The notes under the pieces are model-generated. The model saw only the letters and a list, made by a program, of their open reading frames with translations. It searched no databases and had not been told where the DNA came from. From NCBI GenBank assembly GCA_914767715.1, contig OU612073.1:22630001-22694000 (forward strand): a stretch of DNA of 64,000 bases, read 5' to 3'. Position numbers and translations under genes: made by a program. Below, one piece after another: positions 12,401 through 24,400 of the stretch; positions within the stretch are counted from its first letter, which is position 1, and each line of letters opens with the position of its first letter. This DNA is from Membranipora membranacea. Its lineage: Eukaryota; Bryozoa; Gymnolaemata; Cheilostomatida; Membraniporidae.

Positions 12401-15400
12401 TTGGAGGCAGAACAGATCGATGAAAGAGCCACAGCGGAGTTGGTAGATGCAATTGGTGACAAACTACTGACCAGGGAGTTTCGACTACAGGGTCCTATAA
12501 ACTTTGCGGACGCCATCCGTAGGATCCAGCAATACAACTCAGACATGAGAGTAAGTAAGATGAACAGATTTGGACTGGTGGGGGAAGATGACAACAGGAT
12601 GACAGCTCTAGAAAAGCGTGTAGATCAAGTACACCAAGGGTTCCAGAAGATAAATGCGGATAACAAATGCTTGAAGGATATGCAGGACCAGATGGCAACC
12701 AACCTCGCAGAACTGGTATCGGGTCAAGGAAACATTGCCCCGAGAGCTCCTTCGACCTGTTTCATATGCAAGAAGGTTGGACATATAGCACAAAACTGCA
12801 GATCAGCGAATCGACAAAACGGAGCATGGGGGGGGACAATTGACCTGCTACCGATGTGGACAAGTTGGACATATAGCAAGAAATTGTAGAAACCAGGCTC
12901 CACCCATAACACAGAATACCAGCTCACCTCTTCAAAATACATCAGGAGCGTCAAACTAGGAAGGCCCCAGGTGACTCACCCTGTCACTTGTGGGCCTGGC
13001 AATATAAACCAGGGGCAGCGAACAGATGGGCCCCTGACAAATTTCATTAAAGGAGAGGGTACTGTAAGAATCAGATTGCTACCAATAATTAGTTCTACTG
13101 CGTTCCACACGGACAAGCTTGAGAACTGGGTACCATTATTAACCGACGTGGAAGTTCGATTTGAAGACAAAGAGGCGAGTAAAGAAAATAGAGAAGATGT
13201 GGATGGGAGACAAGACAGGGAAGACGAACATGTACAAGCAGAAAAGTATGATCATAAGACAGCGGATGATGGTGATGAAGACAGATACGAAACTACAGAT
13301 GAAGATGATTGTGATGAACACAGGGAAGACGAACCTGTACGAGCAAAAAAAGTATGATTATGAGACAGCGGATGATGGAGATGAAGACGAATACGAAACT
13401 GCAGATGAAGATGATTGTGATGAAGAGGGATATAAAGGAATAATCGAAGATGAAGCTAGGAAATGTGATGATTATGGAGAAGCTTCGGTGACGGATGAAG
13501 ACAAGGACAAAAGTAATGCAGCTAACCAGATGACTAGCCATGATACAGAAACTGGGAAACTAAACGAAGAAAAACCCAGTTTCTTTATGATTAATGACAT
13601 TCGAGAAAATTCCTACTATATTAAAGGGAGATTTGACAGAGCTGAACAGCACATGCTTGTGGACACAGGGTGCTCACATTCAGTGATGCCCTGGAACTTA
13701 TATGTGACCTTGAAAGACGATTGTCTCAGTGGCTGGAGACCCTCAGATGCCCGAGGTTTCCTAGCAGATGGCAGTGGCATCAACATTCAAGGAGTAGCAG
13801 AACTTAAAATGAGGATAGGCAACACAACATTCATACATCAATTTCAGATAGCAGAAATAGATGGGAAGATCCTGATTGGAATGGACTTTCTTCGCAGACA
13901 TCGGTGTGTAATGGACATACATCGCTACATATTGCAAATTGGAGATCAAGAATCACCATGCTGTGATCAAAATGGAGACCCTCTCATAATAAATGTCCAG
14001 AATATGAGAGCAACCATACTCGCCCCACACTCCGAAAAGATAGTACAGGCTCGACTAACTCGAACACGTGAGGGGCTGGTAGAAGGGATCGTAGAACCAT
14101 GTCACAAGATTATTGGCCTTATGGTAGCCACATCTCTCCATAGGCCAGAAGGTCCCTTACTATTTCTTAGACTGATGAACATCAAAGAGGAGGAGCTAGT
14201 TATACCAGAGGGTACTGTGATTGGCCAGTTCGTCCCCGTCGATGAGGTAGAGTCTGTAGTGTCTTCCAACTCAGAACAACCTAGATTCCGACAATTCCAG
14301 TCTGGTGAACATGAAGATAAACTTCCGCCGCATCTCAAAGATCACTTGAGTAGGTGGACTAGTCAGCTAACAGAGCAAGAGAAACAACAACTGAAAGATT
14401 TACTCATCAAATATCAGCATGTATTTAGCAGAGATGAATATGATGTCGGACTCACTACACTGGTTGAGCATGATATTTCGGTGAAACCGGGCACCAACCC
14501 TATCAAACAAAATCCGTACCGGCATGGCCCTCAGCAGGACGCAGAGATAGAAAGACAAGTACATAACCTAGAAGAAAAGGGACTAATAGAAGAAGGAAAA
14601 GGTGCTTGGAGTAGCCCCGTTGTCCTTGTACGAAAACGAGACCAAAGTTGGCGGTTCTGCATCGACTATCGGAAGTTGAATGAAGTTACAGAAAAGGATG
14701 CATATCCAATTCCGAGAATAGATGATAGCTTAGATGCACTTGGAGGGAGTAAATGGTTTAGTACGTTAGACTTGTTAAGTGGATACTGGCAACTCCCTTT
14801 GTCTGCAGGTGCTAGGGAAAAGTCGGCTTTTGTTACTAGATCAGGATTGTGGCAGTGGAAGGTACTACCGTTCGGCCTCACCGCTGCTCCCTCTAGCTTC
14901 GAGAGACTTATGGAGACAGTGCTCCGAGGTCTCCAGTGGGAAACAGTACTGGTGTACTTGGACGACGTGATCATCTTCTCGGAAGACATAGAAAGTCATC
15001 TAGGAAGGCTCGAAGAAGTTCTGAAAAGATTTGGAGAAGCAAACCTGAAATTGAAAGCCAAGAAGTGTCATTTATTCGCCTCCGAAGTAAACTACCTAGG
15101 TCATATTGTCAGTGGAGAGGGGATATCAACAGATCCATCAAAGATAGAAGCAGTTTGCCAATGGCCTGTCCCCCAACACCCGCGAGATCTTAGAGCCTTT
15201 CTTGGGACCTGTAGCTATTATCGACGATTTGTGCCCGGATATGCTGAACTCGCTCGCCCTCTTAATGTGATCGTAAGTAAGAATGCTGTTTTTATATGGT
15301 CACCCCGGTGTCAAAATGCGTTTGAGAGGTTGAAAGAAACCTTGACCGAGTCACCCATCTTAGCCTACCCAGATTTCGGTTTGACGTTTATACTGGACAC

Positions 15401-18400
15401 AGATGCAAGTGCAGTGGGTACGGGAGCAGTTCTTTCACAAATACAACAAGAACAGGAGAGGGTCATTGCATACTACTCAAAAACCATGTCCAAAGAAGAG
15501 ATGAATTACTGTGTCACCAGGAGAGAACTGCTTGCGATCATAAAAGCTGTAAAACACTTTCGACCCTATCTGTACGGAAGGAAGTTCAAAATTCGGTCAG
15601 ACCATGCGCCACTGTTCTGGCTACTCCGAAGTGCCCAACCTAAAGGACAGCTTGCCAGATGGTTGGAGACAATGGGAGAGTTTGACATGGAGTTTGAGTA
15701 CCGCAAGGGCCTTAAACACAACAACGCTGATGGGCTAAGCAGACGCCTTTGCATAGAGTGTGAACAATGCCAAGGACTGTGGAATGCTGTGGAAGAAGCT
15801 GAGGAGAAGCTAAGCGCACACAGATTGAAATACACTCTGGTGCATCCTGAGGCAAAGGCACCTTATAGGGCCTCTGAACAGTCTGCAGGTGTAGACTTAT
15901 ACAGTACACAAACTACGACGATACCGGCTGGCGAACAGACGGTAATAGGCACAGGACTGACAGTTCAACTTCCTAGAGGATGTTATGGAAGAATAGCCCC
16001 ACGCTCAGGGATAGCTGTAAAGCATGGCGTCGACATTGGAGCAGGAGTAATTGACCCAGACTATAGAGGAGAAGTGAAGATACTCCTGTTTAACCATGGA
16101 AAACAAAACTTCACCATACAGAAAGGAGACCGTGTTGCACAGCTCATCTGCGAACTTATCATCAACCCTGTACTAGAGGAATCGGTAGAGCTCACGACCA
16201 CCACCAGGGATGAGCTTGGACTAGGATCAACAGGTATTAGAACAATGAAGGTCATGTCATCCATGGCCATGTCTCAAATTAGTGATCCTGAGTTACAAAA
16301 AATCTACAAGGCAGTACAGAAGGGAATTACAGAGGAAGGTGTGATTGACACCACTGAGGATTCCCGCACCACGAAACGGTTAGCCAAGATGATCGACGTT
16401 CTTTCACTCAGACCTGATGGAGTACTCGTGGCTACCATTCCAGTGAACAATCGCAGACGGGAAGTGGTGATATGCCCAACTAGAGATAGAACTGAGCTGA
16501 TCCATGAGAAACATAGGATATGTCATTTGGGAGTTACAAAGACTACCCAACGCATACAGCTAGATTGGTACTGGCCAGGCATGCACACGGATATAAGGCG
16601 TTTTGTTGGTGCATGTGAGAGGTGCCAAAAGGCCAAGACAAGTTCAAGCAGAACTGTTGATTCACACTATCATCTATATGCGGGCCGACCTTGGCAAATA
16701 GTTGCTATAGATCTTTGCGGACCATTTCCACAGACACCGCGTGGCAACACACAGATACTCGTGCTGACGGACCACTTTACAAGGTGGCAAGACGCGCTGG
16801 CACTTCCCGATGGCAAAGCTGAAACAGTGGCACAGTGCTTAGACGAACGAGTATTCTCTTATTTAGGAATCCCAGAGGAGATACATAGTGATCAAGGAAG
16901 GCAATTCGAATCTAGAGTGTTTCAGGAGTTGTGTGCTATATGGGGTACTAAGAAAACTCGCACATGCCCATATCGACCTCAAGGCAATTCTGTGGTAGAA
17001 CGCTTGAATAGAACCCTTGGCAGCTCCCTCCGAGCACTGTTGATAGGCATGGAACAGACTGAATGGGACAAGCAGCTTCCAGCCTTAATGCGAGGAATCA
17101 GGGCTACTCCGCACTCTGTGACCAAAGAGACCCCAAACTACTTGATGTTGGCACGAGAACTGAGATTACCAGATGCTTTGACGCTGGAAGAGCCACCTAT
17201 GCATACAGACATCATCACCGATTACGCTCAAGCACTACAGGAGAGAATGTCTATATGTGGTAGACAACTAAGGAGCTACCAGTACCAACAGAGACAGGAG
17301 GGAACTGACGAGCCCAATCTATTTATGACTGGAGATCGGGTGTGGCTCAAGAACTTTCAAAAGAAGAAGGGAGAAAATCCAAAGCTTGCGGCAAAATACT
17401 TTGGACCCTGTGATATTGTGGAAGTTTTGCCCTATCATACCTATAGAGTGAAGTACAAGGGCAAGGAGAGTATACAACACGAGCACAGACTCAAACTGTT
17501 TGTAGCCGGACCTACCAACACACCGTCTGGGGAGTCAGAAAAGACTAGTACAAAACAAACTACACAGGACTACGAAAGCCTAGAAGAAATCATGGAGGAT
17601 GGTAGAAAGTGGACAGGGACAGACCACTCTACACGAGAGAAGATAAAACTTCCACCGAAGCAACAGCAGGACACATTCCCTGACATAGCAGGTGGGAGTT
17701 GTACCAAGCTGGTCAGTGGCTTACAAAAAGGCTTGATTATCCACACAAATGCAGGACCACACACTTTTCCCAGGGAGGAAATACCACCATCCAATAGCCT
17801 GATAACTGTGAAGAAAGAACCAACTATAGACATAGACCTGCCTGGTGAGAGAAGAACCAACGAAGAAAATATAATATGCAGTCCTAATCAACAGCAGGGC
17901 TCAGATGAACAGTTAAATGAAGATCAAGACTGGGAAAACAGTGGTTCAAGTCCAACTGCCAGCTCATGTAAACAAGGAACAGCACTAGATGAAAAGGATG
18001 AAAAAGCTGTGAGGAGACCACTCCGAATAAGAGGAGCACCAAGAAGACTGGCTGACTACTCTGTCGAGCTATGTTAGTCAGTATTCCGTTAGTTAGTCGA
18101 ACAATACGTCCACAAGATGCCAGGATTATAGGCCTACGTATACCTACTTACTGATAATATATATAATACTTCACTGATGTTGATTTAGATCAAAGCTACT
18201 TCAATCAATACATATACACATATATACAGACAACAAGGCAGCTGGGGCCTACTCACTAGTCACTTAACACTACCTGCACTACAAACATTATTGCCTGCTA
18301 CTTGCTCTCACTGTACTTATGTGAACTCACACTCACAGTCAGAAAGCAGATGATACAGCTGAAAGGATTAGAAGCACTCTGTGACTGTCTTTCAGTGCCC

Positions 18401-21400
18401 TGTTCAACAACTCAACTGTTGGTTAAATTATCTAGTCTCTGCATCAGTAGGAACAACACCAAGGTCAATACACACATTTGGAAGACTACCCAGCATCATG
18501 CAGGAGCACGCAACCACAAGTTGCATGACAATGCACCAAACAAAACCGGGATTTGCTTATTATTATTGCGTTAATTAAGAAAACATATTCAGGAGCACAC
18601 AACTACAATTTGTATGGCAAAAGTTACAATGAGAAGACAACCCGGATTACAAACTCATTGACTGATTTCCAATTGGATTGGATAACACGAACTAGGTCAA
18701 AAGAGCACCTACCCAGAAGGCAAAAGGCCTATGGTGATTGGAGGATATGAGGGATTAAAAATTCTGATTGGACAACACTGTTCTGGGTTTAAAACATGCA
18801 GAAAAGAGTAAAAGAATAGAAAGGGGAAAAGGAAAAACCAAATGAGAGAACCATCATGGCAGCCTCAGGAATGCTACTAGGGAAAAAGAACTGCAGATAT
18901 TGTGGAATATGGGCAAGAACATCCCATGAAACATCCCATATTACCAGTTATGGTTGCATGCTGTGCCCAGGTGATGGTCAAATGCCCGCATATCAGTGTA
19001 GCAGCCTCACTACAGCCCGTCTGCATGGACTCTTGAAACATCAATGTGAGAACACTTATGTCAAGGTCTCCACGGCTGCAGCACCAAGAAGACTGAGAGA
19101 TGGTGCACCACTGTTACCAGGGTGGCAGGAGAGTGCTGGGGAGATGCCAATACCAACTGTATATGTAAGAAGACTGCAGCTAGATCTCCGGGCCGTCAGG
19201 GATGCCATGCCACCCCCCAACGTGGCCCCGCACACTACTCAGGCTGCCGATCATCCAGTAGTGCCAGCTGACAGGGATATCCAAAGTACCCTAACAACTG
19301 CCCCAGCCTGGCCGACGGAGGAGAACAGTACTAAAGATCCTATGTTGTGGCATCCCGCTATGGACAGCTCTCCAGAGCTCGATCTGACTGCCCTCGAGGA
19401 GATGGACTTAACAGAGTATGATGTCGAGTCGTTCCTGCCGTCCACCGAGCTCCCACTTCCTGAGTTCGACGACTTTGACGAAGTATTTGCGCAGTTAGAA
19501 AGGATGTAGATGCAGTACAATGCGATAAAACCGCTGTAATAGACTAACATTTTACTATGTGCGTATATATACCAAAGACCATGAACTTTAGCCACGCAAC
19601 ATTAAAATATGTAATTACCTGTATGTAAGAAAAAAAAAAAAAAAGAAAAAGGTGAGTTACGTTTTTGTTTCTTTGTTTTTTTTTATTTTGACATGCGAGT
19701 ACTTGTCCTTTATGTTATGAGCGGAGACCGCTCAATTTTCGCCGACGGTCATGTGGTGGAATTTAAGAATTTGTTAGTTTTTTTTTATTTTAATTACAAA
19801 AGTACATATTATTGTGATATCTCCTTGGTCATATTTTGAGTGGCTTGCGATGTTGTTTTGTTAAGTCATCTTATTTGACAGTAGTTGCTGACACAATGTG
19901 CATTCAGGGATTTCCACTTTGTTTTTATTGGTAGAAATCTCCCTTACAACTTGTCTTGCAGTTTCCTGTTTACCAGATTTTTATTGGTGGAAATCATCCT
20001 TACAACTTGTCTTGCAGTTTCCTGTTTACTCAGTTTTTATTGGTGGAAATCACCCTTGCAACTTGTCTTGCTATTTCCTGTTTATGGGTTTTCCTACATT
20101 CCCACGTTCCTATTGGTGGAAATCTGCATTTCATTGTACTAGTGTGTTATCAACAACCATTTTTTTACTATAAATAGGGAACTCGCTGGGTTTTAAGATA
20201 GAGCTAGTCGGATCTCAGTCATACACTTATATAATGTACTTGAAAAATATCAAATACAAGGAGATATCATTCTAACACCTATTTGGACTGCTGATAATCT
20301 TGTGGGATAAATAATAATACATCGTCATACTTAAAAAATTACAACAGGATAGTCGTGACATTATTATTCTCAGAGAAGAGAATATAATCACACAAACAGT
20401 TTAAATCTTTCCACTTCAATATATATTTTTACTTTTTTCTAGTTAGGCCAAGTTCCTGATGGCGTTCCTGATTACGTTATTAATGAGGCTCTGGCTGTAC
20501 TACGCCAATTCAGAGATTCCCCTGACGAGTTGAAAAGGATCAAGGAATATATCAATCATTACAGAGACAACTATGAATTGGTGACTATGTATTTTATTGT
20601 AGTTTGTAAGCGAGAGCTGACAAGTTTATCATTATATAACATTGCCTCGCGTCATGACTGAAAATGGTATACAGCACCTCTAACTTGTGATTTGGAGAGA
20701 GACAACTTAAACAACTGCTGCCACTCATGCAAATTTGTGCTCATTGAATTCTGCATAGCTCCAAGATAATTAATTGAGACTTTTATCTCATAATTGTCAG
20801 GAGTCAGGAGTGGTCTAATGGTTAATGGTACGGACTTTGGATCTTTGAGGTCCAGGTTCAATTCCCGGCACCGGCAGTCATTTCTGATTTGGTACTGGCA
20901 CACCATTCATCCTTGCCAGGTCCTTGCGGAACGGGACCAAAAATACTGGAGGTCCACTGTATGCTTGCACACCCCACACGCAGTAAAAAGAACCCTCTCT
21001 GCCTCTTCGATATAAAGAGTAGCCTGATTTCTGGCGGGCATGGGTATAGGGTGCGGCATGAGTACTATGGGTCCCGGAAGAGAGGAAAACTCTCTCCGCT
21101 TCAAAAATTATGATGATCTCATAATTGTCACATAATGGGCAAATAAATTGCACAAACTGATCTTCAAAATCAGGGCATGAAATCGAAGCACCAGCTTATG
21201 ACGTGTACAATTTGCAATAGTAAGACGGTAACTACGTCACCTGTTGCTAGATACTTAATTTCTGACGATCAGTTTGTGCAAATTATTTGCTCATTAGGTG
21301 ACAATGCTGAGATTGCAGCCTCATTTTATTAGTTTTGAACTATACAGAATTCTATAAGCACACACTTGGCTGTGTGGCAGCAGTGGTTTAACTTCAGACC

Positions 21401-24400
21401 TCCTGATAAGATACAACTCAGACTTGCCCATAATTTTTGTCACCCTAATTTGCTAGATTGGTTAGTATCTATTGTAGGCAGAGTTACCTGATCCATATGA
21501 GGGAGAAGAAGCAGATCCAGGCCCACCTAATGATCCCCGTGTTCCACATGATAATGCCCCAATAAACCAATCACACTTTGAGAAGATAGGAAACCTAATC
21601 CAACACGTACAAAAGTTTTATGATCAAATTTTGCACAATGTGTCTGCAAAACAGCAAGTAGATGAATTTCTTGGCAGATTCTGTAGAAAGATAAGAACTA
21701 TTCCAGGCTGTCTGATTGCCACTGTTGAATTTTGCAACGAATCCAAGCTTTTGGAGTTACTCAAGAACTTGCACTGCATCGCAGGAAAAATCAAACTGAA
21801 AATTTTCCACTATGGTATCCTCTTTGAAAAGCTTATCAAGCTCTGTCCGTCTGTGGGTGATGATTTTGTTCAGGAACTGATTGGTCTCGTTGTCAATAAG
21901 ATACGCGTACAAATAAGCGTTAGTCTGAAAGATATTTTACTCTTCCTCAACAATAACAAACACCCCATGAACATAGTCATTCAGGCCAAAGTAGGTAGTC
22001 TAGAATCACAAGAATCTAAGCGCACGGCTGAAAGGAATACACGCTTCCTTCAAAGACTTGGCAAACATGAGGCATTCCAGAATTCCTTGAAAGTGATTCT
22101 TGCCTGCAAACATGGAGAAGGTGATACCAGCAAGTGTGAGGAGGTGAGATAATTGAATTTATTGATTTTGATGTTGGTAAAAAAGCCAACATTCAATATG
22201 ATTACATTCATTTTCAGGTTCTTCAGATGAACACATATGTGTAGATTAATGTTTTCTTGACTGAGTATCATAATTTGGTGGCAGCCCCTGAAAAAAGTGG
22301 CCTTCACTTAGAAAATTGGCCAAACAGGGCTTGGGAGTTGTTTCTAAAAAGTTTTTTGACATGAAAGCAATTGTGATGATAACCTTCCAAAATGTTGCAC
22401 AATAAATGGCTAATTTCCAAATATGAAGCCAGCATAGGTGACGGTGATATGGAAAAGCATGTCAGAATATGTGGATGTGCATGCTTTCATGGGTCTGCTA
22501 ATTGTTAAAAGCTGCAACAAACAAAAAAACGGTTGCAATGTACAAAACTATAATGATAATTTTGAATTACCTACTAACAATGGCACACTCAGAATCATAG
22601 CAATCTTGTATATTGTGGAAATAAAAAATAATCAGATTCATACAAATATTCAAAGCCATTTTTTCTGGCAGCATAATTGATAAAACATAAGGGTGATAAA
22701 TGGGTTTATTGCCAGTGTTTTGGCTGTTTCTTGGCTTTCAATGAAAACTTGTACATCCACTAATTCCAACATGCCCTTCTAGGTTTTCCTTGTCATGCAA
22801 CTATAGCCTTAATTTTTTATCACTTTCTGATTATTTTCTTGCAGCAATTTTCAGAAACAACTGTCAATCAATATCCGGTCAATATTTCAATATTGAAGTG
22901 AATGATAGGAGGGGATGCCATGGTTACTAGTATGGATGTATAGATTTAAATTTAGCATAGTCATTTATTTCATTAGCTCGGATAAGAGTCAAGGTGAAAG
23001 TAAGGAGTTTTGTGAAACCTGCTAATAAGAATAGGGTAACATTTAAAATGGCATAACAATCGTCGAGAATTACTTATGGATTAAACTAACTATCTATTTA
23101 TCTTCGATCAGCTGAAATAAAGGACTTTCTTAGCAATTTGGATGTTGTGAGAGTATCAATTTATGTAGAAAGCATAATTTTTTATTATCACTCTGGTTAT
23201 ATTTAGACTCTACCAGATGCCGATAAAAAGAAAATCTTAGAGACAGAAGATTCCATGACAAAACATGGACATCCACCTGGAGAATTGCCAAAGTCCCATC
23301 ACGGTCCAACACCATCCTCTCAATCAGCTTCTAACACTCCTAGCTCTCATGTGTCATCTGACACAGGGACTGCTACTGAGACCTCATCTAGTCTCCTGAG
23401 TATGGTAGGTATACCTCTCCTTCTTTCCCTCGGCAGTCAAGTTCTGAACCGAGTGTCTTAAGATTTTAAGATTGGAAGTCAGTAGTGGGGATCGCATGGG
23501 GAACTTCGTCAAATAATATATAACAGTGATCAAAATATAAAAAAGTACATCATAAGAAAAACCTTAAACGTACGAGTAGTGAATAGCGGTCTATCTAATT
23601 AGCGCCATCGACCCATTCTTTTTTGGGGATGATGAGATGGCGCAATCGGTTAGCGCGCTTGCTATTCACTGCCAGGCGATTAGTGCCGCAGGAGTTGTGG
23701 GTTCGAGTCTCACTGGGGTAGCTTTCATTGTTGATTGTTCCGGCCCCCAGCACCCTCAGGTATACCTCTCCATTAATATACAATTTGATTTAAAAGTCTC
23801 ATAATAACTCATTTCTTTACTATTATTTGTGAGATCTGATTATTTATTGATATTCATATGTTCACACAAAAATTCCGACCGACCAAAACCTCCATCATTT
23901 GTGGAGTCGATCAACTTGAGAGGGGCTACCCACCAATAATAACTATCATAGGGACATAACAACGAATAGAGTTACTAGATATGAGCTAAGATATATATTG
24001 TAGTATTTGGTGCATTCTCAACTATAGGCGGGATGCTCACTGGTTATGATTGATTATCCAGGACGAATGATTTCTTATTACAGGCTCATGGTGGATTGCC
24101 CTCCTCTCAAGAACCAGCATTTGACCAGGAGCCCGTTCTACACTTTGATAAGCTACCTGGCAGCAATATGCAACGTCAGGTCTGCATGAAAGATCTTGGT
24201 TCACTTGTGCAGAAGGTTTTACCCTTTGGAAAAATTATTCTGGATGTAGCTGTCTCAGAGGATATTCAAACAGATCATGAAAGTAGGCATTCTTTTTGCG
24301 AGGACGTTATTATAATTTATATCCCAAGAATTCTTGTTCATAAAGCCAAGCTGTCATTGGGATTGGATTGCATCAGAGACTATAGATATATATCTATATT

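Larger units (their letters stand above)
11269..20418 (+). mobile_element. Full-length Ty3/gypsy LTR retrotransposon with dUTPase and third ORF
   Basis: The 9150-bp element is bounded by two 667-bp direct LTRs that begin TGTGGTGGAA and end CCACTTCA. It contains a tRNA-Leu primer-binding site, gag (12011 onward), pol (to 18077) and a third ORF (18856-19509). The domain order PR-RT-RNase H-dUTPase-IN, with integrase last, is the Ty3/gypsy order and not the Ty1/copia order. The flanks are both ATATATAT (11261-11268 and 20419-20426), so the exact target-site duplication cannot be read from the low-complexity sequence. The LTRs look identical over their length, implying recent insertion. No envelope gene with signal peptide or transmembrane segment is present. 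It lies in sense orientation within the second intron of the unknown host gene. Confidence 0.95.

Noticed and set aside
12283-12793. Minus-strand ORFs over gag and pol
   Set aside because: They are shadows of strongly coding plus-strand sequence, with no promoter or family features.
18302-18574. 90-codon frame between pol and the third ORF as an envelope or accessory gene
   Set aside because: No signal peptide, membrane segment or recognisable motif; poor start context; overlapping frames of similar length.
18856-19509. Third ORF as a retroviral envelope
   Set aside because: No signal peptide, transmembrane segment or glycoprotein features. The Cys/His-rich start and acidic end point elsewhere.
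20820-20880. Functional tRNA-Gln gene
   Set aside because: It is the head of a SINE flanked by a 15-bp target duplication, and acceptor pairing is absent.
23640-23725. Functional tRNA-Ile gene
   Set aside because: A and B boxes are good, but the acceptor stem and anticodon arm do not fold properly.
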